NCBI RefSeq assembly: GCF_000152985.1
Contig: NZ_CH672395.1
Location: forward strand, 3,003,195-3,067,194
DNA: 64,000 nt
Reading direction: 5' to 3'
Source: Leeuwenhoekiella blandensis MED217
GTDB taxonomy: Bacteria; Bacteroidota; Bacteroidia; Flavobacteriales; Flavobacteriaceae
The position numbers and the translations under genes are program-made. Shown here in pieces: positions 47,168-56,380 of this stretch. Position 1 is the stretch's first letter. Each line of letters begins with the position of its first letter. The notes beneath the pieces are model-generated. The model searched no databases. It was not told where the DNA came from and saw only the letters and a list, made by a program, of their open reading frames with translations.

Positions 47168-47523
47168 GCAGCTTTTATCGAGAAAAGGTTTTCAACACAT
47201 ATGATAATCCCTGTGTTGCACCTAACTTCTACACACCTTCAGAAGGTTAAATCAACCCATTTGAAAGTACTCGTATTGCAGCTAAAACCTATTCAAAATT
47301 CAGAGTTTCAAAAGATAACCTTATGAACTAAAAAACACCGTGTTGCTGTACAAAGCGCTTAAAGCAGATTGAAAGATTCACTTTGTGTGATATTTCAATA
47401 ATAAAGGTAAAACGCTACTTTCTGTTAAAAATATTAACAATTCAACCTCGATCTCAGACAATTTATCGGCTCCTGAAACAAATTAGAGGGTCTTTGAAAT
47501 AGATTAACTACATCCTCATTACA

Positions 47524-47540
47524 TCAAACGTTATAGTTTC
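47524..47540. promoter_or_regulatory. 17-base motif shared with the Gfo/Idh promoter
   Basis: TCAAACGTTATAGTTTC, identical to 53660-53676. Here it lies 253 bases before SusC-2, 120 bases before the LacI operator, and TATAGTTTC is partly mirrored by GAAACACTATA just after it. Possibly a second operator type with an AACGTT core. Confidence 0.5.
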
Positions 47541-47660
47541 AAAATGAAACACTATAAATATATTTAGTTAACATTTGTAACTACAAATTGTCTTAAATCT
47601 TACCATTTGCGTCAATATTACTTATTAAGCGTAAAATATACTTTTATTTTTCAGTCGCGA

Positions 47661-47672
47661 TAAAACGTTTTA
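47661..47672. promoter_or_regulatory. LacI-type operator, site 2
   Basis: TAAAACGTTTTA, extended to 14 bp (ATAAAACGTTTTAT), 104 bases before SusC-2. Identical to the three other sites. Confidence 0.8.
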
Positions 47673-47690
47673 TTACATTCGTCCTCTCTT

Positions 47691-47708
47691 TACGATATCG
47701 ATATCGTA
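47691..47708. promoter_or_regulatory. 18-bp perfect palindrome
   Basis: TACGATATCGATATCGTA, its own reverse complement, 68 bases before SusC-2 and 18 bases after the LacI operator. Probably an operator for a further regulator or within the 5' leader. Confidence 0.45.
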
Positions 47709-47776
47709 ACACACCAGAATCTTAATTTTTTAACAACCGAAACAATTCAAACTAATTCTCACAAAAATGAAACTCA

Positions 47777-50700
47777 ATGAAAAAACTTCTACTGAACCCA
47801 ATTAAATGGCATCCATTGTTGATGTTGGTTCTTGGTATTATGTGCTTGCAAAACATATATGCGCAGGAGAACATCACTATTGAAGGAAATGTAAGCTCGG
47901 CCGGAGAAACCTCGGGGCCACTACCCTATATTACCATTTTAGTAAAAGGTACCACACGAGGCACCACCACAGATTTTGACGGAAACTACAGTATAAGCGC
48001 TGCACCAGACGCTACACTTGTTTTTAGTTATGTTGGTTTTAAAACCAAAGAAATCCCGGTAGACGGGCAAACGCAAATCGATGTACAACTCGAAGAAGAC
48101 GTTGCCGGCCTTGATGCGGTTGTGGTAACAGGGTATTCTACACAAGATAAAAAGTCGATCACCGGTTCTATCGCTACCATCACGAGCGAAGATCTGGAGA
48201 AAGTACACGGTGGAGCAACCGTAAGTGCAGGTCTCGCAGGTAAAATTCCGGGAGTAAGTTTCCGTATGAATGACGGGCGTCCCGGAGCAAGCGCATCTAT
48301 CCAGATACGTAATATGGGAACACCTCTTTATGTAATTGACGGAATTCAACAGGATGAAGGACAGTTCAACAACATCTAACCCAACGACATTGAGAGTATC
48401 ACCGTGCTCAAAGATGCTTCTGCTGCGGTTTATGGGGTGCGTGCGGCAAATGGTGTCGTTGTGGTAACGACCAAACGCGGTAAAAAAGGAAGCCGAAATA
48501 CCATAAACATCAATGCGTATACAGGATGGCAAAATTGGTCTCGCTTCCCGGAAACGGTAAACGATTCGTATGAGTGGATGCTGGGGAAAGCTGAAGCTGA
48601 AGTAAATCAGTTTGGTTCTACAGGAATCACACCTGAAGAATTAGAGAAATACCGCATCGGTGAAGAGCGCGGCTATCAATCCTTTAATTGGAAAGACTTT
48701 ATCGTAAAAGGAAATGCACCACTCACCAGCATCAACCTCAGCGCTACAGGTGGTTCTGAAAACATCAACTATTATGTATCAGGAACACACCTCAATCAGC
48801 AAGCGGTTTTTGGTGATGAATTTACATTTAAGCGTACCAACATTCAAAGTAATATTGACGCCAACATCACAGACCGACTCAAAATTGGTGTACAAATAAA
48901 CGGTCGTGTAGAGACGCGCAGAAACCCGGGGATTCCTGGTTATGACGATTACTGGTTACCTCGCTTTGCTATTTTGCGTAACCGTCCATTTGAGCGTCCC
49001 TACGCAAATGACAACCCGGAGTATCTTAATGATATTGGGCATAATGAAACCAACTGGGCATTACACAACTTTGAAACCGGTGGGTATTATGAGGAAAACT
49101 GGAGACAGTTGCAAGCCAATTTTACTGCAGAATATCAAATCCCGGGAGTTAAAGGTTTAACCGCAAAAGGAACCTACTCATACTACATCGCAGACCGTTT
49201 GCAAGATGGTCACGAGTATACGTATGAAGCGTTCACTTACAATCCCGATACCGATGAGTATAACGTAACCGGTGGTAGTACTAACCCCTTTAGAGAACGT
49301 GCAACCCGTAAAGTATTTAGAAACACCTATCAAGGTCAACTACAATGGAAACGCGATTTTGGCGATCACTCTTTTGGAGCGTTGTTTATCGCAGAACGTC
49401 AGGAATTCAGATATCTGGGACAATATGTCCACGCAGTACCCAGTACCAATACACTTCCGCTGATCTATTTTTCTGATATGGATCAATACGATGACAGCGA
49501 TTCTGAAGAAGCACGTATTGGCTATATTGGACAATTCAATTATAACTTCCGCGATAAATATTACCTCGAACTTTCTGCAAGACGGGATGCTTCCTGGAAG
49601 TTTGCTCCAGACAAGCGCGTTGGGTATTTCCCCTCGGCTTCTGTAGGTTGGAGAATCACCGAAGAGCAATTCTTTAAAGATCTTATCGGTGAAGAAAGCA
49701 TTCTGGACAACTTCAAATTCCGTGGTTCTTATGGGGTACTGGGAGATGATAACGTAGGAATTGGTGCTTTTGATTATTTACCCGGTTACAACTACAACGT
49801 AAACAATGGAACGCCGGTGATTCTTGATGGGCAAGCGGTGATTCCTGCGCGAGACAAAGGACAACCTATTTCTAACATCTCTTGGTTTAAAAGTAAAATT
49901 CTTGACATAGGTGCCGACTTCTATATGTTTGGAAGTAAACTCTCTGGTACCGTTGATTATTTCTACAGAAAACGCACCGGCTTGAGAGGTCGTAAATACG
50001 ATATTCTGATTCCTAATGAATTGGGCTACGGACTTCCGGATGAAAACGTAAACTCTGATGCACGCTATGGTGTTGATGGTTCGTTATCCTATTCAGATGA
50101 AGTTGGCGAGGTTTCTTTTAGTGTTACCACGAGTGGTTCGATCTCCAGAAGTAAATTCTTATCGTCTTATAAGCCTCGTTTTGACAACTCGTATCAACGT
50201 TACCGTGCCTCTTCTGAAGACCGTTACAATACGATCTTTTGGGGATACACTACCGTTGGACAATTTCAGTCTCAGGAAGAAATTGACAATTATCCGGTTG
50301 ATATTGACGGTCGCGGAAACAGCACCCTATTACCGGGTGATTTGATTTACGAGGATGTAAATGGTGACGGTCGTATAGATGGGTATGATGAGACTCCTAT
50401 TGGGTATAACAACTACAACCCGTTGATCAATTTCGGTTTAAACATTTATGTAGCCTATAAAGGATTTGACTTTACAGCAGACTTCTCAGGAGCTTCAGGA
50501 TTCTCGTGGAACCAGAGCTGGGAGCAGCGATGGGCGTATCAAAATAACGGTGCTTTAAATAAAATTTTCTTAGACCGTTGGAGACGCGCAGATCCTTTTG
50601 ATCCTAACAGCGAGTGGATTCCGGGTAAATATCCTGCATTGCGCTTTAACGATGGCGGACACAGTAACTACAACAAGAATTCTACATTCTGGTTACACAA

Positions 50701-50926
50701 CGTGACCTACTTGAGAGCTCGTACGATTGAGTTAGGATATTCATTACCCAAAACCTTCCTAGACAAGATCAACGTACAAAAAGCGCGATTCTACGTAAAC
50801 GGATACAACCTCTTCTCTATTGATAATGTAGCAGAATACGGCATTGATCCTGAAATCTCAGACGATAACGGGTTGCAGTATCCTCAGAACAAATTCGTCA
50901 ATGTTGGGGTCAATGTTTCACTATAA
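47777..50926 (+). pseudogene. SusC/RagA-family transporter (pair 2) interrupted by an in-frame stop
   Basis: Read through, the frame would give a 1049-codon TonB-dependent glycan importer: signal peptide (to IYAQ), regulatory-like domain (about 34-115, DFDGNYSISA), plug and barrel ending in VNVSL. Codon 201 is TAA (48377-48379) in an otherwise intact frame; the surrounding words NNI[23 protein letters not shown] match the SusC consensus 'NNI(N/S)PNDIESI'. There is no frameshift on either side. TAA differs from TCA (Ser) by one base. So it is either a recent nonsense mutation, a sequencing error, or a site of readthrough; the downstream part would otherwise need internal initiation (GTG 48404). 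Its partner SusD follows directly, 14 bases later. Confidence 0.85.
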
Positions 50927-50939
50927 AAAAATGCACGCA

Positions 50940-52820
50940 ATGAAAAAATACATATACTTTTTAATGATACCCTTTCTGTTGGGCAGTTGCTCTTCAGACA
51001 GCGAATTCTTAGACCGTGAGCCTACCAATGTTCTCAGTCAGGAACAGGCTTTTGGAAGTCCCGATCTTGTAATATCGGTACTGGCTGACCTCTACAACCG
51101 CTATTATGATTTTGGTACAGTAGAAGATTGGTCATCCTTAGCGCAATTTAATGTCGCATTCTGGTCTGAAGCCGGAAGGTACTGGTACTTTCAGAACGGC
51201 GGATACGGCTACGGCGATTGGGGCACTTGGGACTATGGCTACATCAGAGAGATGAACCTGTTCTTAGAACGTCTTGAGCTTTCTGAAGAATTAGACCCGG
51301 AAGAAAAAGCCCGTTTTGCAGCTGAAGGTCGCTTCTTGCGCGCCTCATATTATTTTACGATGGTAAAACGTATGGGAGGAGTTCCGCTAATTTTAGAATC
51401 TCAGACTTATGATTTTAGCGGTGACGCTACCTATTTGCAGTTCCCTAGGGAAACCGAAGCTGCACTTTATGACTTTGTAATTAGTGAGGCAGATGCTATT
51501 GTTGCAGATCTTCCCGGAGATTCAGGCATAAAAGCACGCGCTACTAAAGCGGCTGCCATGGCGATGAAAGCAAGAGCGGCATTATACGCCGGCTCTATCG
51601 CAAAATATGGTGCGAGCACGCCACAAGTTTCACTTCCCGGTGGAGAGGTTGGCATTCCCGCTTCTCGCGCAGATGAATATTATGCAACAGCTTTAGATGC
51701 AGCCCAAGCTATCATCAATGGCGAAGTAGGAAGCTATGCCCTTTATGAGAAAAAGCCAGATTTGTCTGAAAACTTTGCAAGCTTATTCTATGATAAGTCT
51801 AATAATTCTGAAGCGATCTTTGTAGAAGATTTTATGCTTCAAACGCAGAAAACCCACGGCTTTACGATTGCCAATCAACCGCGATATGGTGCCGAAGAAG
51901 AAGAAGGTGGCCGTATCAATCCGGCACTGAGTTTGGTGCAGTCTTTTGAAACTTTAGATGGAACCTATGCGCCTTTACCCATAGAAGATGCTTCTGGAGA
52001 TCCCATACATTACGATACACCAGAAGCTTTATTTGCCAATAGAGATGCGCGACTTATGGGTACTGTGATCGTACCTGGAGCTTCTTTTAAAGGTCGTGAG
52101 GTAGATATTTTTGCAGGTGTTCAACTTTCTGACGGAACGGTCATAAGCGGAGATTCTCGTGGTCAACAAAAAGAAGTATTAGGCAATGACATTCAGGTTG
52201 TAGGTTTTGACGGTCCCATTGACGGATTAGAATTTACCGCACAAACCGGTTTTTATATTCGTAAATACCAAGACCCTAAAGCAGGCTCCGGACAGCGTGG
52301 GACGCGTAGTGACGTGTGGTTCATTCGCTATCGCTATGCAGAAGTTTTATTGAATGCTGCAGAAGCGGCTTTTGAACTCAATCAAAATGAAGTTGCTGCA
52401 GGCTATCTCAATCAGGTACGTCGCCGTGCAGGAATCACTACAGATCTGGCTGCCGCAGAGGTAACCTTTGATCGTATCGCTCACGAGCGTTTTGTAGAAT
52501 TTGCTTTTGAAGGACTACACTTCTTCGATTTAAAACGCTGGAGAATTGCACACGAAGTCCTTGATGGCACTCCAATGGATGCTACATCTATTACTGAAAA
52601 CATTGGAGATGCAACTAAGAGGTTAACGCAACCCTTTGGTCTTTGGCCCTACAAATATTACAATCCGGGTGGACCCAACGACGGTACCTATATCTACAAA
52701 ATTGTGAAGCCAAACCGAGTAACCGGGGCAGATCGCTTTCAGTTTGGAAATTACTACTCAGAGATTGGAGCAGGTATTTTAAACAATAACCCATTGATCG
52801 TTAGAAACCCTAACCAATAA
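50940..52820 (+). CDS. SusD/RagB-family glycan-binding lipoprotein (pair 2)
   Basis: A 626-residue lipoprotein starting at ATG 50940 (MKKYIYFLMIPFLLGSCSS, lipid Cys17); a longer frame from 50844 lies inside the SusC gene and is rejected. SusD features: SEFLDREPTNVLSQEQAFGS, EGRFLRASYYFTMVKRMGGVPLIL (as EGRFLRASYYF), the YRYAEVLLNAAEAAFEL segment, FAFEGLHFFDLKRW and a final NNPLIVRNPNQ. It would work with SusC-2, which is interrupted in this sequence; an intact lid without its channel would be idle unless readthrough occurs. Followed by a DUF3823 lipoprotein 18 bases later. Confidence 0.95.
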   Translation: MKKYIYFLMIPFLLGSCSSDSEFLDREPTNVLSQEQAFGSPDLVISVLADLYNRYYDFGTVEDWSSLAQFNVAFWSEAGRYWYFQNGGYGYGDWGTWDYGYIREMNLFLERLELSEELDPEEKARFAAEGRFLRASYYFTMVKRMGGVPLILESQTYDFSGDATYLQFPRETEAALYDFVISEADAIVADLPGDSGIKARATKAAAMAMKARAALYAGSIAKYGASTPQVSLPGGEVGIPASRADEYYATALDAAQAIINGEVGSYALYEKKPDLSENFASLFYDKSNNSEAIFVEDFMLQTQKTHGFTIANQPRYGAEEEEGGRINPALSLVQSFETLDGTYAPLPIEDASGDPIHYDTPEALFANRDARLMGTVIVPGASFKGREVDIFAGVQLSDGTVISGDSRGQQKEVLGNDIQVVGFDGPIDGLEFTAQTGFYIRKYQDPKAGSGQRGTRSDVWFIRYRYAEVLLNAAEAAFELNQNEVAAGYLNQVRRRAGITTDLAAAEVTFDRIAHERFVEFAFEGLHFFDLKRWRIAHEVLDGTPMDATSITENIGDATKRLTQPFGLWPYKYYNPGGPNDGTYIYKIVKPNRVTGADRFQFGNYYSEIGAGILNNNPLIVRNPNQ

Positions 52821-52838
52821 TTTTAAAAGCCTAAGATT

Positions 52839-53528
52839 ATGAAAATCACAAATTATATATACCTAGCAGCGATAGCATTGCTTTTTGCATCCTGCGAAAT
52901 TGACAATTATGAGGAGCCAGAATCCTTCTTTACCGGAAACATCGTATACAATGGTGAACCTATTGAAGTGGGTGCACGCGAAGTGCGTTTTCAACTTTTT
53001 CAGCCGGGTTTTGGAGCTTTAGCCCCCTTAGATGTTCACCTAGATCTGGATGGTTCGTTTAGTGGCCGCTTTTTTGACGGAGACTACAAATTGAAATTCA
53101 TCAATGGTCAGGGACCGTTTAAAGCCTATGAAGTAAACGAGCAACAGGGCGATACGATCTTTATTTCGCTACGCGGAAATACCAATTTAGATATTGAAGT
53201 ACTTCCCTATTATATGTTGCGCAATGAAGCTTTTAATGCGGGTACTGCTGCGGTCGACGCTTCAGCAAGTTACGAGCAGATCATCACGGGTGCCGATGCG
53301 CGTAATATCGAGTTCGCCAGATTATACCTCAACGATACCGAACAAGTCTCTAACAATGGAGATTATCACATGGTATGGAGCGATATGACCGTAGGTGACG
53401 GGACCCTTAACGGAAGCACAGCTTTACCTGATGGGTATTCCAAACCATACGTTTTTGCCCGAATTGCCTTAAAAATAGCAGGCGTTGAAGATATGCTCTT
53501 CAGTCCGGTTCAAAAATTAGATTTATAA
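52839..53528 (+). CDS. DUF3823-type surface lipoprotein
   Basis: A 229-residue lipoprotein (lipobox LFASC, Cys19) with two beta-sandwich domains, beginning with EIDNYEEPESFFTGNIVYNGEPIE, here FFTGNIVYNGEPIE, and DGSFSGRFFDGDYKLKF. DUF3823 proteins accompany SusCD pairs in the SusE/F position and are presumed glycan-binding. Third and last gene of the SusCD-2 operon, with a terminator 25 bases later. Confidence 0.88.
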   Translation: MKITNYIYLAAIALLFASCEIDNYEEPESFFTGNIVYNGEPIEVGAREVRFQLFQPGFGALAPLDVHLDLDGSFSGRFFDGDYKLKFINGQGPFKAYEVNEQQGDTIFISLRGNTNLDIEVLPYYMLRNEAFNAGTAAVDASASYEQIITGADARNIEFARLYLNDTEQVSNNGDYHMVWSDMTVGDGTLNGSTALPDGYSKPYVFARIALKIAGVEDMLFSPVQKLDL

Positions 53529-53553
53529 AGAGCGTTTTAGTTGAATTTGTAGT

Positions 53554-53590
53554 AAAAGTCCGGTGATTGTAGTTGCCGGGCTTTTCTTTT
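53554..53590 (+). terminator. Rho-independent terminator
   Basis: AAAAGTCCGG (53554-53563) pairs with CCGGGCTTTT (53576-53585), 10 bp with one wobble, 12-base loop, T-rich end. Ends the SusCD-2 operon. Confidence 0.8.
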
Positions 53591-53623
53591 GAAGAAAAAA
53601 AATTCAGTAAAATCTAAGCTAAG

Positions 53624-53635
53624 TAAAACGTTTTA
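53624..53635. promoter_or_regulatory. LacI-type operator, site 3
   Basis: TAAAACGTTTTA, 104 bases before the Gfo/Idh gene (ATG 53740). A TATATTGA word starts 2 bases after it, similar in place to the words after sites 1 and 2. Confidence 0.8.
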
Positions 53636-53659
53636 TCTATATTGAACCTAAATTTTACT

Positions 53660-53676
53660 TCAAACGTTATAGTTTC
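53660..53676. promoter_or_regulatory. 17-base motif, second copy
   Basis: TCAAACGTTATAGTTTC, identical to 47524-47540, lying 25 bases downstream of LacI site 3 and 63 bases before the gene start. Confidence 0.5.
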
Positions 53677-53739
53677 TCTTTTAAAAGTTTATAAATTTCC
53701 ATAGTGAGAACCTTTAACGCACTTAACACCATCAGAAAC

Positions 53740-55188
53740 ATGAAAGAAAAACAGAATTCCCATTCTTCTAAACGAAGAGATTTTCTCAAAAAAACATCTA
53801 TTGCTTCTTTAGGTATTTCTATAGTACCCAGACACGTATTAGGCGGTGTAGGCTTTACTGCACCTAGTGACAAACTTGTTGTTGCCGGTATAGGTGTAGG
53901 CGGAAAAGGAGAAAGTGATATTAAAAGTTTTGCCGATTCTGGCCTGGCTGAAATTGCATTTTTATGTGATGTTGATGACCGCAGAGCAGCCAATTCAAGA
54001 GCACGGTTTCCTAAGGCGAAGTACTACAAAGATTATCGCGAAATGCTAGAGAAAGAAGGCGATAAAATAGATGCGGTTTCTGTTTCTACACCAGACCATA
54101 ATCACGCAGTACAAGCTATGGCCGCTATGGAAATGGGCAAGCACGTTTATGTACAAAAACCCTTAACTCACGATATTTATGAAGCACGCCAGCTTACCGA
54201 AGCAGCAGACAAATACAAAGTGGTGACGCAGATGGGAAACCAAGGCGCTTCTAATAACGGAACACGTTTAATGAGTGAGTGGTTTGATGCCGGTTTGATC
54301 GGTGAGATCGAAGAAGTGTATTGCTGGACAGACAGACCCGTATGGCCACAAGGAATTCCTTGGCCACAAACTTCTGAAGCTGTACCTAGCGAATTAGACT
54401 GGGATCTTTGGTTGGGTACCGCTCCTTATAAAGAGTATGTAGGTGGCTTAGTACCATTCAACTGGCGTGGCTGGTGGGATTACGGTACCGGCGCACTAGG
54501 TGATATGGGGTGTCATCTGGTTGAAGTTCCTGTGCGTGTGCTTAATTTAAAATATCCTAAAGACGTACAATGTAGTGTAGGAAGTGTGTATGTAGACGAA
54601 TTCAAGCGCGGCTATTTCCCGGAGAGCTGCCCACCTTCAAGTCACGTAACGATGACCTTCCCAAAAACTGATAAAACCAAAGGCGATATTAAATTACATT
54701 GGATGGACGGTGGTATTCAACCTACCCGTCCAGAAGAATTGGGTCCTAACGAAGTATTTGGGGATGGAGGCAACGGTGTGCTGTTTGTAGGAACTAAAGG
54801 AAAAATGATGTGTGGTACCTATTCTGAAAATCCACAGTTATTGCCTACTTCTAAAACAGAACGCACTAAAGTTGCAGAAAAATATGAGCGTGTACCCGGC
54901 GGTGCAGGCGGTCACTATAAGCAATGGGTAGAAGCTGCTCTTGCCGGTTATGGTAAGAAAGAAGTGAGTTCGCCCTTTAGCGTTGCAGGCCCACTTACAG
55001 AAACTTTATTGATCGCAAATCTTGCTATCAGAGGTTTTGACATTCGCAAAGAACTTGAGAATGGTAATGTGGAATATCCAGGTCGCTATATCGAAATGCT
55101 TTGGGACGCAAAGAATATGCGGGTGACTAATTTTGAAGAAGCAAATCAGTTTGTAAAGCGTAACTACCGAGAAGGTTGGACGCTATAA
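53740..55188 (+). CDS. Tat-exported Gfo/Idh/MocA-family oxidoreductase
   Basis: A 482-residue protein counting from ATG 53740; the longer frame opens with a GTG at 53704 and lacks a Tat signal start. The twin-arginine motif SSKRRDFLKK (Arg12 and Arg13) and a hydrophobic stretch (TSIASLGISIVP) mark it for Tat export, presumably with its NAD(P) already bound. Rossmann motif VVAGIGVGGKGES, DHNHAVQAM, VYVQKPLTHDIYEARQLTEAA (as YVQKPLTHDIYEAR) with the catalytic-type Lys, and DMGCHLVEVPVRVL. Family members oxidise sugars or, in related GH109 enzymes, cleave glycosides by an NAD mechanism. Its own LacI operator makes it a one-gene transcription unit of the PUL. Confidence 0.92.
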   Translation: MKEKQNSHSSKRRDFLKKTSIASLGISIVPRHVLGGVGFTAPSDKLVVAGIGVGGKGESDIKSFADSGLAEIAFLCDVDDRRAANSRARFPKAKYYKDYREMLEKEGDKIDAVSVSTPDHNHAVQAMAAMEMGKHVYVQKPLTHDIYEARQLTEAADKYKVVTQMGNQGASNNGTRLMSEWFDAGLIGEIEEVYCWTDRPVWPQGIPWPQTSEAVPSELDWDLWLGTAPYKEYVGGLVPFNWRGWWDYGTGALGDMGCHLVEVPVRVLNLKYPKDVQCSVGSVYVDEFKRGYFPESCPPSSHVTMTFPKTDKTKGDIKLHWMDGGIQPTRPEELGPNEVFGDGGNGVLFVGTKGKMMCGTYSENPQLLPTSKTERTKVAEKYERVPGGAGGHYKQWVEAALAGYGKKEVSSPFSVAGPLTETLLIANLAIRGFDIRKELENGNVEYPGRYIEMLWDAKNMRVTNFEEANQFVKRNYREGWTL

Positions 55189-55224
55189 ATGAAGCTAAAT
55201 TTACAAGCTGATTTTTAAAAACAG

Positions 55225-55281
55225 AATCTACTTTCTCGATTCCATAATGCAATTAATGGGTCTAGAAAGTAGATTTTTTTT
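55225..55281 (+). terminator. Rho-independent terminator
   Basis: AATCTACTTTCT (55225-55236) pairs perfectly with AGAAAGTAGATT (55264-55275) around a 27-base loop, followed by TTTTTT. Ends the Gfo/Idh transcript. Confidence 0.78.
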
Positions 55282-55327
55282 GTTTTCAAGTAGAAACTTA
55301 AAAAAATATTAAAATTCTTTAGTTAAC

Positions 55328-55339
55328 TAAAACGTTTTA
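55328..55339. promoter_or_regulatory. LacI-type operator, site 4
   Basis: TAAAACGTTTTA, 40 bases before the GH43 gene, so it controls the last operon (GH43 to the SGNH esterase). TATATTTA at 55354 may serve as a -7 box. Confidence 0.8.
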
Positions 55340-55379
55340 CTGAAAGATATACTTATATTTAAAACCTCAATTTGCAATT

Positions 55380-56354
55380 ATGAAAAAACTCTTTACACTT
55401 TTGCTTCTTCCAGCACTTTTCACCAGCTGTGCTCAAAAAAAGGAAGTGGCTAACAACAACCCTGTTTTTCCAGGCTGGTATGCAGATCCTGAAGGGATCA
55501 TTTTTGACGACACCTACTACATCTACCCTACTTACTCGGCTCCTTATGACAAACAAGTTTTTCTTGATGTGTTCTCTTCTCCCAATCTAACCGATTGGAC
55601 AAAGCATGAACGCATATTAGATACTTCAGCGATCAAATGGGCCAAACGTGCGATGTGGGCTCCTTCCATCATCAAAAAAGACGATAAATATTATTTGTTC
55701 TTTGGTGCAAACGATATTCAAAGTGATGAGGAATTAGGCGGAATTGGCGTTGCTGTAAGTGACTCTCCAGAAGGTCCGTTCAAAGATCATTTGGGTAAAC
55801 CCTTAATCGATAAATTTCATAATGGCGCGCAGCCTATTGACCAATTCGTGTTTAAAGATAAAGATGGCTCTTATTACCTGTATTATGGAGGTTGGAGACA
55901 TTGCAACGTCGCCAAATTAAATGATGATTTTACCGGCTTCATTCCTTTTGAAGATGGCACAACCTTTAAAGAGATCACGCCAGAAAGCTATGTAGAAGGT
56001 CCGTTCATGTTTATCAAAGACGGTAAATATTATTTCATGTGGTCTGAAGGTGGCTGGACCGGTCCTGATTATAGCGTGGCCTATGCCATTTCAGATTCTC
56101 CTTTTGGGCCCTTTAAAAGAGAAGATAAAATCCTTCAACAAGATCCTGAGATCGCTACAGGTGCCGGGCATCACAGTGTGATTCACCCTAAAGATTCTGA
56201 CGATTACTATATGGTCTATCACCGCAGACCTTTAGACGAGACCGATCAGAACTCACGAGAAACCTGCATTGATAAAATGTACTTTGATGAAGACGGTCGC
56301 ATTAAAACCGTCAAGATCACCAATGAAGGCGTTGAGGCTCACCCGCTCAACTAA
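55380..56354 (+). CDS. Glycoside hydrolase family 43-type lipoprotein
   Basis: A 324-residue lipoprotein (lipobox FTSC, Cys17) with the five-bladed propeller of GH43. The catalytic triad is visible: Asp36 (YADPEG, general base), Asp154 (QPIDQFVF, pKa modulator) and Glu206 (YVEGPFMF, general acid). Members attack alpha-L-arabinofuranosides, beta-xylosides or beta-galactofuranosides; the sequence alone does not say which. It leads the GH43-GH127-GH92-GH92-esterase operon directly after LacI site 4. Probably located on the outer membrane, facing periplasm or surface. Confidence 0.92.
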   Translation: MKKLFTLLLLPALFTSCAQKKEVANNNPVFPGWYADPEGIIFDDTYYIYPTYSAPYDKQVFLDVFSSPNLTDWTKHERILDTSAIKWAKRAMWAPSIIKKDDKYYLFFGANDIQSDEELGGIGVAVSDSPEGPFKDHLGKPLIDKFHNGAQPIDQFVFKDKDGSYYLYYGGWRHCNVAKLNDDFTGFIPFEDGTTFKEITPESYVEGPFMFIKDGKYYFMWSEGGWTGPDYSVAYAISDSPFGPFKREDKILQQDPEIATGAGHHSVIHPKDSDDYYMVYHRRPLDETDQNSRETCIDKMYFDEDGRIKTVKITNEGVEAHPLN

Positions 56355-56380
56355 CCGGATACCACCAGAAACAGTTAATA

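Larger units (their letters stand above)
47168..47776. other. Regulatory region upstream of the second SusC gene
   Basis: 609 bases, AT-rich, no gene. It holds three candidate control sites: the 17-base word also found at 53660 (47524-47540), the LacI operator (47661-47672) and an 18-bp palindrome (47691-47708). The TACATTCG word at 47674, one base after the operator, approximates a -7 box. Confidence 0.6.

Noticed and set aside
47168-47776. RNA gene or riboswitch in the long leader before SusC-2
   Set aside because: No conserved aptamer or long stem is visible; palindromes and operators explain the region better.
48341-48420. Frameshift in SusC-2
   Set aside because: Both halves are in the same frame; the only lesion is the TAA codon.
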